A DNA stretch of 24,542 nt from assembly GCA_030699625.1 (NCBI GenBank), contig JAUYLU010000028.1, forward strand, positions 1-24,542, read 5' to 3'. A model generated the notes under the pieces. The model saw nothing but the letters and a program-made list of their open reading frames with translations, was not told where the DNA came from and did not search any database. Position 1 is the stretch's first letter, and every line of letters begins with the position of its first letter. Positions 13,083 to 19,844 of the stretch are shown piece by piece. The position numbers were made by a program, and so were the translations under genes. Source of the DNA: a bacterium (lineage in GTDB: Bacteria; Patescibacteriota; Minisyncoccia; Phycocordibacterales; VMEP01).

Positions 13083-13262
13083 TCACTTACAGATTTTTAT
13101 CACGAACACCGCTATCCACGGGAAGATGGAAATGAGAAGTACGCCTGCCACGATGTTCCCCACCGGATTGGGGAATTGGGTCAGTACGAACCCCATTCCT
13201 ACCACGGCGAGAAGCATATGTATGAACGACGCCACCACCATCGAATCGGATCTTCGTGACAT
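13083..13262 (-). CDS. Small two-helix membrane protein, 59 aa
   Basis: This short gene is supported by a strong ribosome binding site, AGGAGG, 5 bases before the ATG, and by a terminator just past its stop. The product starts MSRRSDSM and has two membrane segments: residues about 9-29 (VVASFIHMLLAVVGMGFVLTQ) and 37-56 (IVAGVLLISIFPWIAVFVI), joined by a short loop FPNPVGN. The positive N-terminus suggests a hairpin with both ends inside the cell. I recognise no family. It is convergent with rseP and divergent from proS, so it is probably its own transcript. Confidence 0.72.
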   Translation of the reverse strand: MSRRSDSMVVASFIHMLLAVVGMGFVLTQFPNPVGNIVAGVLLISIFPWIAVFVIKICK

Positions 13263-13331
13263 TTTGCCTCCTGGATGAACGAACTTAACGATTCGTTTAT
13301 AACATAAAGAATAGTCATTGTCAAATCATTT

Positions 13332-13359
13332 TTGAGCTTTAGATAACCCGCGCTACAAT
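13332..13359 (+). promoter_or_regulatory. Promoter of proS, leaderless layout
   Basis: TTGAGC (13332-13337), 16-base spacer, TACAAT (13354-13359). The -10 box overlaps the first ATG (13358). The expected start of transcription is the second in-frame ATG at 13367. Confidence 0.55.
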
Positions 13360-13366
13360 GGTTCCA

Positions 13367-14623
13367 ATGTTGCAGTCACGGCTTTTCACCAAAACGAGAA
13401 AGGAACTCCCGGCCGACGAGGCCTCGAAGAACGCACAGCTTCTCATACGCGCCGGCTATGTCCACAAAGAGATGGCGGGAGCGTATTCTTTTTTGCCGCT
13501 TGGCCTACGCGTACTCGAACGCATCAAGGGAATCGTGCGCGAAGAGATGAACGGGATAGGAGGACAGGAGATCATCATGACGGCGCTCCAGCGCAAGGAG
13601 CTCTGGGAGCGGACAAATCGCTGGGACGACAAGCAGGTCGACATTTGGTTCAAGTCGCAATTGAAAAGCGGGGGAGACGTCGGCTTCGGCTGGTCCCACG
13701 AGGAGCCCATCACCGACATGATGAAATCCTTCATTGGCAGTTACCGCGACCTGCCGGTATATGTCTATCAGTTCCAAACGAAGCTGCGGAACGAGCTTCG
13801 GGCGAAATCGGGCCTTATGCGGGGCCGCGAATTCGTGATGAAAGACCTGTATTCCTATTCCGCGAACGAAGAGGAACACCGGGCTTTTTACGAAGCGGTG
13901 ACTGCAGCGTATATGCGCGTGTTCGAGCGGATCGGTCTCGGAGATAAGACATTTTTCACGTTCGCATCGGGCGGCGCATTCACGGAATTCAGTCATGAGT
14001 TCCAGACGCTCACGGACGCGGGAGAAGACGTCATCTACCTCCACCGCGGCAAAAAGATTGCCGTCAATAAAGAAGTGCTTTCGGAAAAAGTGCTCGATGA
14101 GCTCGGCCTCAAGCAAAGCGAGCTCGAGGAAGTGCGCGCGGCGGAAGTCGGGAATATTTTCAGCTTCGGCGGAAAGAAATCGGAAGAGCTCGGGCTCATG
14201 TTTCGGGACGAGAAGGGCGAGCAAAAACCGGCAATACTCGGCTCGTACGGCATCGGCATCACCCGGGCAATGGGGGTGCTTGCGGAACTTTTTGCCGACG
14301 AGCGGGGCATCGTCTGGCCGAAAGAGGTGGCGCCGTATGACGTCCACCTGCTTTTGCTTCCTTCGGACGACGAGGCGGTGGAAAAGGAGGCGAGCGCCCT
14401 CTATGAACGCTTGCAAAATGAGGGGATTCACGTACTCTATGATGAAAGAAAAGGGGTGAGCGCGGGGGAAAAGTTCGCCGACGCCGATTTGATAGGCATT
14501 CCCGTACGAGCGGTGATATCCGAGAAGAGCATGAAGGCGGGCGGCATCGAAGTGAAAGGGCGCACAGAAGAAAAAGCAGTCGTGATGGACGCGAAAAAAC
14601 TCCTTTCTTTGCTTAAGAAGTAA
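13367..14623 (+). CDS. proS: Prolyl-tRNA synthetase lacking the editing insertion
   Basis: ProRS charges tRNA-Pro. The product is a class II synthetase: motif 1 region GAYSFLPLGLRVLERIKGIVREEM, motif 2 NELRAKSGLMRGREFVMKDLYSY, and motif 3 GSYGIGITRAMGVLAE, followed by an anticodon-binding domain beginning PYDVHLLLLPSDDEAVE. At 418 aa it is about 150 residues shorter than the standard bacterial enzyme because the YbaK-like editing domain between motifs 2 and 3 is missing. The catalytic core looks intact. The ATG at 13367 (Met4 of the longest frame) is preferred because the -10 box covers the upstream ATG at 13358. It stands upstream of the mre cluster, separated by a strong palindrome. Confidence 0.95.
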   Translation: MLQSRLFTKTRKELPADEASKNAQLLIRAGYVHKEMAGAYSFLPLGLRVLERIKGIVREEMNGIGGQEIIMTALQRKELWERTNRWDDKQVDIWFKSQLKSGGDVGFGWSHEEPITDMMKSFIGSYRDLPVYVYQFQTKLRNELRAKSGLMRGREFVMKDLYSYSANEEEHRAFYEAVTAAYMRVFERIGLGDKTFFTFASGGAFTEFSHEFQTLTDAGEDVIYLHRGKKIAVNKEVLSEKVLDELGLKQSELEEVRAAEVGNIFSFGGKKSEELGLMFRDEKGEQKPAILGSYGIGITRAMGVLAELFADERGIVWPKEVAPYDVHLLLLPSDDEAVEKEASALYERLQNEGIHVLYDERKGVSAGEKFADADLIGIPVRAVISEKSMKAGGIEVKGRTEEKAVVMDAKKLLSLLKK

Positions 14624-14658
14624 GTAAATTTAAAAAGCGGAGCGATCATAAATTTTTG

Positions 14659-14684
14659 CCCCTCACGTGCGCGCACGTGAGGGG
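14659..14684. terminator. 26-bp perfect palindrome after proS, probable terminator
   Basis: The half-site is CCCCTCACGTGCG and the palindrome has no central spacer. It lies 36 bases after the proS stop. The downstream T-run is weak (GATTTTCT), so termination may be partial. Confidence 0.55.
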
Positions 14685-14688
14685 TGGC

Positions 14689-14720
14689 GATTTTCTAACT
14701 CACTGCGTTCGAAGAAAATC
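14689..14720 (+). promoter_or_regulatory. Stem-loop in the mreB leader
   Basis: GATTTTCT (14689-14696) pairs with AGAAAATC (14713-14720). The stem ends 4 bases before the ATG of the second mreB, where no ribosome binding site is seen. It could influence initiation; it is not a proven regulator. Confidence 0.4.
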
Positions 14721-14724
14721 AGTC

Positions 14725-15771
14725 ATGCTCGAAAAATTCTACTCTCTTTTTTCAAACGACATCGGCATCGACCTCGGCACGGCGAACACGCTCGTGTACC
14801 TGCGCGGCCACGGCATCGTCATCAACGAGCCGTCGGTGGTGGCGCTCAATCAAAAAACAGGGAGAGTGGTGGCGGTCGGGGCCGAGGCGCGGGAGATGCT
14901 CGGGCGCACGCCCTCGCACATCGTGGCGGTGCGGCCCCTCGTCGAAGGGGTCATTTCCGACTTCGAAGTGACCGAGGAAATGCTCTCCTATCTCATCAAT
15001 AAAGCCAATAAACTAGCCCCTAAATTCGTGAAGCCCCGGGTGGTGGTGGGGGTGCCCTCGGGCATCACCAACGTCGAGACGAGGGCGGTCTACGATGCCA
15101 CGCGGAGCGCGGGGGCGCGCGAGGTGCACATCGTCGAGGAGCCGATGGCCGCCGCCATCGGGGTGAAGCTTCCCATCAGGGAGCCGGTGGGCTCGATGGT
15201 CATCGACATCGGCGGCGGCACCACCGACATCGCCGTCATCTCGCTCGGCGGCGTGGTGCGCTCGAAGAACGTGCGCATCGCGGGCGACAAGCTCAATCAG
15301 GACATCATTTCGTACCTCCGCGACGAATTCAAGATATTGATCGGCGAAAAGACGGCGGAGAGCGTGAAGATCGCGGTCGGCTCGGTGGTGCCGGGGATGT
15401 CGATGGAGGCGGCGGTGCGCGGCCGCGACCTCATCACGGGACTGCCGCGCGAAGTGGTCATCACCGATGCAGAGGTGCGCGAGGCGCTCTCGCAGTCCGT
15501 CGCGAACCTCGTCGATGCGGTCAAGGAGGTGCTCGAGGACACGCCGCCAGAAATCCTTTCCGACATCATGCACCGCGGCATCGTCCTCGTCGGCGGCGGG
15601 GCGCTCATCCAAGGGCTCGCCGAGCTCCTCCATACTACCCTTAAAATCCCGGTCTACATCGCCGAAGACCCGCTCTCGGCCGTGGCCCGGGGGACCGGCG
15701 TCATCCTCGAGGACCTCGCGGGGCACCGCGAGCTTTTGATAGAAGCAGCCGATGACCTACCTCCGCGATAG
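14725..15771 (+). CDS. mreB: MreB rod-shape protein, paralogue 2 (heads the mre cluster)
   Basis: The 348-residue actin-like protein begins MLEKFYSLFSNDIGIDLGTANTLVYL. Other nucleotide-binding motifs are VIDIGGGTTDIAVISLGG and GIVLVGGGALIQGLAELL. The N-terminal LEKFYSLFS could be the amphipathic membrane-binding segment. The ATG at 14725 is chosen over earlier in-frame codons because those would lie within the terminator-like palindrome. The gene overlaps mreC by 20 bases, so it is the MreB that works with MreC, the MreD-like protein and PBP2 in the elongation complex. It differs clearly from the copy at 8146. Confidence 0.95.
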   Translation: MLEKFYSLFSNDIGIDLGTANTLVYLRGHGIVINEPSVVALNQKTGRVVAVGAEAREMLGRTPSHIVAVRPLVEGVISDFEVTEEMLSYLINKANKLAPKFVKPRVVVGVPSGITNVETRAVYDATRSAGAREVHIVEEPMAAAIGVKLPIREPVGSMVIDIGGGTTDIAVISLGGVVRSKNVRIAGDKLNQDIISYLRDEFKILIGEKTAESVKIAVGSVVPGMSMEAAVRGRDLITGLPREVVITDAEVREALSQSVANLVDAVKEVLEDTPPEILSDIMHRGIVLVGGGALIQGLAELLHTTLKIPVYIAEDPLSAVARGTGVILEDLAGHRELLIEAADDLPPR

Positions 15772-16534
15772 CGAAAGAAAGCGCCGCGAAGGAGGGAGGC
15801 TCGCCGCGTGGCTCCCGGTCGCCATGTTCGCGCTCCTCGCGGGCGCGTTTACGGCCGTGCCCGCGCTTTCCGACCGCGCGGGCGGCATGCTCGCTTCGGC
15901 GGCTTCCGCAATTTCCGGGGGCGACCGCGCGTTCTCGCTCCGCGCCCTTATTGCCGGCAGGGAAGCGCTTCTCCGCGAGAACGACGAGCTCAAAATGAAG
16001 CTCGCCACCCTCGAGAGCGCCGACGCCGAGCTCGCGGCCGTCCGGTCGGAGAACGAGGCGCTCAAAGCGGCGCTCGGAAGGGAGGGGAAGCGCGACCTTC
16101 TTCTCGCCGTCGTGCTCTTGAAGCCCCCGCGCTCGCCGTACGACACGCTTCTCATCGACGCGGGCGCCCGCGACGGCGTTCTTCCCGGGGAGCGGGTCTT
16201 TGCGGACGGCGATGTGCTCATCGGCGAAGTGGCGCGAGTGGACGGGCGCACGTCGCTCGTTTCGCTCTATTCGAGCCCCGGCAGGCGCTTTGATGCGCGC
16301 GTCGGCGCGTATGATTTCGAAGCGGTGGGCGAGGGCGGGGGCGAATTCGAGGCCACCGTGCCGAAGGCGCTCGAGGTGAGCGAAGGCGATGAAGTCATCG
16401 CTCCTTCCCTTCATCGCATCGTCCTCGGCCGGGTGGCAGGCATCCGCACGGACGAGCGCAACCCCCTGAAGCTTCTCATCATCGCCTCGCCCGTTTCGGT
16501 CTACGGGCTCACGAGAGTGTACATAGAACGATGA
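15752..16534 (+). CDS. mreC: Rod-shape-determining protein MreC
   Basis: MreC is a bitopic membrane protein whose outer domain activates PBP2 and links it to MreB. The 260-residue product has a basic N-terminus, one membrane segment (about residues 19-36, AWLPVAMFALLAGAFTAV), a coiled coil (about 66-108, AGREALLRENDELKMKLATLESADAELAAVRSENEALKAAL), then the beta-rich domain with SPYDTLLIDAGARDGVLPGERVFADGDVLIGEV, typical of MreC. It overlaps mreB, and its stop lies 2 bases before the leader element at 16537. Confidence 0.93.
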   Translation: MTYLRDSERKRREGGRLAAWLPVAMFALLAGAFTAVPALSDRAGGMLASAASAISGGDRAFSLRALIAGREALLRENDELKMKLATLESADAELAAVRSENEALKAALGREGKRDLLLAVVLLKPPRSPYDTLLIDAGARDGVLPGERVFADGDVLIGEVARVDGRTSLVSLYSSPGRRFDARVGAYDFEAVGEGGGEFEATVPKALEVSEGDEVIAPSLHRIVLGRVAGIRTDERNPLKLLIIASPVSVYGLTRVYIER

Positions 16535-16536
16535 GT

Positions 16537-16737
16537 CCTGTTAGAAATGAACCTTTATATAAAGGTTCACGGGAACGCGGGACGATAAGAAATGAAAAAG
16601 AAAATTAAAATTAATCAAAGGAACGTCACGTCGGCATATGGCGAGCGTTCCCTATTTCGGCAAGCAAGGACGCGCGCAAGCTTGCTTGCGCGTCGTCGGG
16701 GCGACGTCGAAACAAAGTATCCTTTATTTCTAACAGG
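16537..16737. repeat. GTTAGA/TCTAAC inverted-repeat leader element, copy 3 (mreD)
   Basis: The 201-bp element begins CCTGTTAGAAAT, 2 bases after the mreC stop, and ends ATTTCTAACAGG directly against the ATG at 16738. Internal hairpins are a perfect 20-bp palindrome at 16549-16568 (half-site GAACCTTTAT) and CGCGCAAG-cttg-CTTGCGCG (about 16671-16692). The part between them is strongly AT-rich. It interrupts an otherwise tightly packed operon. Confidence 0.8.
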
Positions 16738-17019
16738 ATGACCGCGCTTTCTTCACTTATACCGCGCCTCCTCGCCGATCTCCTTCTCGTGGGCGCGGCC
16801 CTCTTCTTGCCGTGGTGGGTGACCCTCTCGTTCGGCGCGCTCCTCGCGGTCTTTTTCAGGAATTTCTACGAGCTCCTCGCGGTCGCGCTCGCCATCGACC
16901 TCGTTTTCGGCGGGGCGGGGGAGCGCGCCTACGGCGTCCCTTTTTTCGCATCGCTCGTCGCCGCGGCGCTCTATCTTGCGGCGGCGAAAGTGAAATCAGA
17001 GCTTCTCATCTATCGCTAA
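16738..17019 (+). CDS. mreD: Short MreD-like membrane protein
   Basis: The 93-residue product is almost wholly hydrophobic, with about three membrane segments: residues about 8-32 (PRLLADLLLVGAALFLPWWVTLSFG), 33-57 (ALLAVFFRNFYELLAVALAIDLVFG), and 66-85 (GVPFFASLVAAALYLAAAKV). MreD is normally about 160-180 aa with five or six segments, so this would be a half-sized version. Its place between mreC and the PBP2 gene is the main evidence for the name. It ends 1 base before PBP2 begins. The start follows the leader element, with no standard ribosome binding site except AACAGG directly before the ATG. Confidence 0.6.
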   Translation: MTALSSLIPRLLADLLLVGAALFLPWWVTLSFGALLAVFFRNFYELLAVALAIDLVFGGAGERAYGVPFFASLVAAALYLAAAKVKSELLIYR

Positions 17020-17020
17020 C

Positions 17021-18688
17021 ATGTTCGGACGGCGCAAAGATCCCCATGAGATAGACCCCGACGAGATATTCCTCGACGCGAGGAACTCTCCCCAGTTCAA
17101 CGACCAGCAGTTCGAGGGGCGTCTCGAGCGCCCCATCGGGAGAATGGCCCTCGTCTTCCTCGGGAGCCTTTTCCTCCTCGTCCTTTCCGTCTTCAGCGGC
17201 CGGCTCGCGTTCCTCCAGGTCGCCCATGGCGACGAATACAACAGGAAGAGCGAGGAGAACCGGCTCGAGGCCATCCCGCTCTTCGGCATCCGCGGCGTCA
17301 TCTACGACAGGAACAAAAAGCTCCTCGCCTGGAACGAGGAAGGAGAGAACGCCTTCTTCGAGCGCGATTATCTCCCTCTCAACGGCCTTTCGCACCTTCT
17401 CGGCTACGTGGGCCACCCGAAAAAGGACGACAGCGGCATTTACTGGCAGAAGGAAATTTTCGGGCGCGACGGCCTCGAACTCGAATACGATTCGCGCCTG
17501 AAAGGGGAGAACGGCGAGAAGCTCGTCGAAACCGACGCCACCGGGAACGTCACCTCGGAGAGCCTCCAGCGGGTGCCCGTAAACGGCGAGAACCTCACCC
17601 TTGCGATCGACGCGCGCTTGCAGGAAAAACTGTACGGGCAAATCGTCGCGCTCGCCGCGCAGGTGGGCTTCACGTCGGGAGCGGGCATCATGATGGACGT
17701 CGAGACGGGCGAAGTGGTCGCCCTCGCGAGCTACCCCGAGTACGATTCTCGCCTCCTCTCGAACGGCGGCGACCGGGCGAAGATCAACGCGCTCCTCAAT
17801 GACGCGCGTAAGCCCTTCCTGAACCGCGCCGTAGCGGGCCTCTATACGCCGGGGTCCATCGTGAAGCCGTACTTCGCCCTCGCGGCGCTCCAGGAGGGCA
17901 TCATCAGCCCCGACAAGAAGCTCCTCTCGACGGGTTCCATCTCCATTCCGAACCCGTATTTCCCCGATAAGGAATCTGTTTTCAAGGACTGGAAAGCGCA
18001 CGGATGGGTGGACATGCGCCGCGCCATCGCCGTCTCGTCCGACGTCTATTTCTATATCGTGGGCGGGGGCTTCGAGGACCAGAAGGGCCTCGGCATCGCG
18101 AATCTCGGCACGTACGCGAAGCTCTTCGGGCTCGGCGAGCCGACGGGCATCGACCTTCCCGGCGAAACGGAGGGTGTAGTGCCGTCGCCCGAGTGGAAGA
18201 AGGAGCATTTCAAGGGCGAGGCGTGGTTCCTCGGGAACACCTATCACACCGCCATCGGCCAGTACGGCTTTCAGGTGACGCCCATCCAGATGACGCGCGC
18301 CGTCGCCTCCATCGCGAATGACGGGTGGCTCGTCACGCCGCGGCTCGTGCTCGGCGAAGCAGGCGACCGGGTGGAACTTCCGGTACAGAAGGAATTTTTC
18401 AAAGTGGCGAAGGAGGGAATGCGCGCGGGCGTCGTCGAGGGCGGCACGGCGGCGGGACTCTCCGTGCCGTACGTGAAGGTGGCGGGGAAGACCGGCACCG
18501 CCGAGCTCGGCGTGGCCAAGGACAAGGTGAACTCGTGGGTGACGGGATTTTTCCCGTACGACGAGCCGAAATACGCCTTCGCGGTGGTCATGGAGCGCGG
18601 CCCGAAGGGGAACACTCTCGGCGCCACCTACGTCATGCGCGGTTTCCTCGACTGGATGGTGGCGAATACGCCGGAGTACCTGAAATAG
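17021..18688 (+). CDS. mrdA: Penicillin-binding protein 2 (elongation transpeptidase)
   Basis: PBP2 cross-links peptidoglycan during side-wall growth. The 555-residue class B PBP has a cytoplasmic N-terminus, a membrane anchor (about residues 41-62, MALVFLGSLFLLVLSVFSGRLAF), a dimerisation domain with IRGVIYDRNKKLLAWN, and a transpeptidase domain with all three active-site motifs: SIVK (Ser279-Lys282, in YTPGSIVKPY), SSD (339-341, SSDVYFY, the PBP2 version of SxN), and KTG (490-492, AGKTGTAE). It is somewhat shorter than the usual 600-650 aa. It directly follows the MreD-like gene. Its rodA partner is not in the window. Confidence 0.95.
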   Translation: MFGRRKDPHEIDPDEIFLDARNSPQFNDQQFEGRLERPIGRMALVFLGSLFLLVLSVFSGRLAFLQVAHGDEYNRKSEENRLEAIPLFGIRGVIYDRNKKLLAWNEEGENAFFERDYLPLNGLSHLLGYVGHPKKDDSGIYWQKEIFGRDGLELEYDSRLKGENGEKLVETDATGNVTSESLQRVPVNGENLTLAIDARLQEKLYGQIVALAAQVGFTSGAGIMMDVETGEVVALASYPEYDSRLLSNGGDRAKINALLNDARKPFLNRAVAGLYTPGSIVKPYFALAALQEGIISPDKKLLSTGSISIPNPYFPDKESVFKDWKAHGWVDMRRAIAVSSDVYFYIVGGGFEDQKGLGIANLGTYAKLFGLGEPTGIDLPGETEGVVPSPEWKKEHFKGEAWFLGNTYHTAIGQYGFQVTPIQMTRAVASIANDGWLVTPRLVLGEAGDRVELPVQKEFFKVAKEGMRAGVVEGGTAAGLSVPYVKVAGKTGTAELGVAKDKVNSWVTGFFPYDEPKYAFAVVMERGPKGNTLGATYVMRGFLDWMVANTPEYLK

Positions 18689-18725
18689 GAATTAGCTGGT
18701 AGGGATTAGGAAATAGCTTTTAGGA

Positions 18726-18759
18726 ATCATTCGCTCATTCGTGAGAATGAGCGAATGAT
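18726..18759. repeat. Palindrome, copy D of the TTCTCTnATTCG family
   Basis: Perfect 15-base arms (left ATCATTCGCTCATTC) around GTGA. Relative to copy E the T of TTCTCT is G, and the opposite arm has changed to match. It lies 37 bases after the PBP2 stop. Confidence 0.75.
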
Positions 18760-18785
18760 AGGGAATGGAAAACCCGGCGCGATTC

Positions 18786-18813
18786 ATTCTCTCATTCGTG
18801 CGAATGAGAGAAT
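18786..18813. repeat. Palindrome, copy E of the TTCTCTnATTCG family
   Basis: Perfect 13-base arms (left ATTCTCTCATTCG) around TG. It lies 26 bases after copy D. Confidence 0.8.
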
Positions 18814-18823
18814 AGTTTTAGTT

Positions 18824-18843
18824 TTTATACGATATCGTATAAA
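18824..18843. repeat. Perfect 20-bp palindrome
   Basis: Half-site TTTATACGAT with no central spacer. It lies between palindrome E and the terminator of the minus-strand RNA. It also contains TATAC words on both strands, so it could hold promoter or operator sequence; nothing decides this. Confidence 0.6.
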
Positions 18844-18867
18844 TCGAAACAAGTCGAATATGAAAAA

Positions 18868-19286
18868 TGAAAAGCCCGAGACAGAAGCGTCTCGGGCATT
18901 CTTGCGGGTCACATTACTGACGACCCCCTCACCGCTATTCTCTATTACCCTGGCGACTGCGGACCGTCTTCCAGGTTAGGAGAGTTTCAGCTGAGCAACG
19001 TTTCACTCAGTAACTTACTTCTCTCCGGAAATGTGCTTTTGCCCGAGCGCTTTGCTCGGGTTTATGTTCTAGCCCGGCCGTTGTTGCTGGCCGGGGAGCT
19101 TGCTGAATTATGGCGCCGTGTCCTTAAGGGAAGGCGCGCATAACGATCACCCTAGAGGAAGCTCATCGCCTGACGGGGCATTGGCAGTTAAAGTGCTGCG
19201 CGACCGGCACATTGCCGGAAGGGAGACTGTTTCCAAGGCGACGGGTTTGTACCGCCGCAACCGAGCCGCTCCAGCGCTTTATCGGT
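18868..19286 (-). ncRNA. Candidate structured RNA of unknown family, about 420 nt
   Basis: No convincing protein frame covers this stretch, yet it has its own promoter (19293-19321) and terminator (18874-18897) on the minus strand and is packed with stems. Read on the minus strand from the 5' end they include GCGCT/AGCGC, GGCG/CGCC, CCGGC-aatgt-GCCGG, GCAG/CTGC, GCGCC/GGCGC, CCCGGCC/GGCCGGG, CCCGAGC/GCTCGGG, GGAGAG/CTCTCC enclosing CTGAG/CTCAG, CCTGG/CCAGG and GGGTC/GACCC. Length is in the range of RNase P RNA or tmRNA. However, I find no GAGGAAAGTC or ACAGAACCCGGCTTA block (RNase P), and no T-loop GGTTCGA or tRNA-like end (tmRNA). SRP and 6S RNA also do not fit. It is divergent from greA. 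Confidence 0.6.
18874..18897 (-). terminator. Intrinsic terminator of the minus-strand RNA
   Basis: Perfect 9-bp stem GCCCGAGAC / GTCTCGGGC with a 6-base loop. On the minus strand it is followed by TTTTCATTTTTC. Confidence 0.85.
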
Positions 19287-19292
19287 AAAACC

Positions 19293-19321
19293 AGCGTAGC
19301 ATAATAAAAAATAAAAGTCAA
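19293..19321 (-). promoter_or_regulatory. Promoter of the minus-strand RNA
   Basis: On the minus strand TTGACT (19316-19321), a 17-base AT-rich spacer, and TACGCT (19293-19298). Transcription would start near 19286. It is back to back with the greA promoter. Confidence 0.6.
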
Positions 19322-19326
19322 GCGTC

Positions 19327-19354
19327 TTGGCGGGCGAGAGGCGCGTGCTATAAT
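19327..19354 (+). promoter_or_regulatory. Promoter of greA
   Basis: TTGGCG (19327-19332), 16-base spacer, perfect TATAAT (19349-19354). The start codon lies 15 bases further, leaving a leader of only about 9 bases without a ribosome binding site. Confidence 0.75.
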
Positions 19355-19369
19355 GCTTCGCACAATTAC

Positions 19370-19828
19370 ATGGAGTATTTAAGCGCGGAAAAACTGAAGG
19401 AGCTCGAGCATGAGCTCGAACAGCTCCGGACGGTCAAGCGTAAGGAAGTGGCCGAAAATCTTGAGTTCGCGAAGTCGCTCGGCGATTTTTCCGAGAACGC
19501 CGAGTACATCCAGGCGCGGGAAGACCAGGCAAACATCGAGGAGCGCATCGCCAAGCTCGAAACCATCCTCACCTCCGCGGTGGTCGTCTCTGGCAAGCGC
19601 CAGTCGGGCGTGGTCGAGGTCGGCTCCACCGTCCTCGTTCAGAAAGAAGGCGGAAACGGCCCGCAGCGCTTCCATCTCGTCGGTTCCGAGGAGTCCGACA
19701 TGGCGTCGGGCAAGATATCGAATACTTCGCCCCTCGGCAGCGCCCTCCACGGCAAGAAGAAAGGCGATACCGTCGCGTTCAAGAGCCCGAAAGGCACCGT
19801 AAAGTACTCGATACTCGACATAGAGTAG
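19370..19828 (+). CDS. greA: Transcription elongation factor GreA
   Basis: GreA rescues backtracked RNA polymerase by stimulating transcript cleavage. The 152-residue product has the N-terminal coiled coil (about residues 5-70) with the acidic tip region FAKSLGDFSENAEYIQAREDQ, which carries the Asp/Glu residues placed into the polymerase active site. The C-terminal FKBP-like domain has VGSTVLVQ, FHLVGSEESDMASGKISNTSPLGSALHGKKKGDTV and the final strand VKYSILDIE. Length is normal for the family (about 155-160). lysS follows after 16 bases and probably shares the transcript. Confidence 0.96.
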   Translation: MEYLSAEKLKELEHELEQLRTVKRKEVAENLEFAKSLGDFSENAEYIQAREDQANIEERIAKLETILTSAVVVSGKRQSGVVEVGSTVLVQKEGGNGPQRFHLVGSEESDMASGKISNTSPLGSALHGKKKGDTVAFKSPKGTVKYSILDIE

Positions 19829-19844
19829 CGGCACCACATCCCTC

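Noticed and set aside
18868..19286. RNase P RNA, tmRNA, or T-box/cobalamin leader as identity of the structured region
   Set aside because: Signature blocks of RNase P and the tRNA-like end of tmRNA were not found on either strand. Riboswitch or T-box readings on the plus strand gave only short chance matches and no fitting downstream arrangement.
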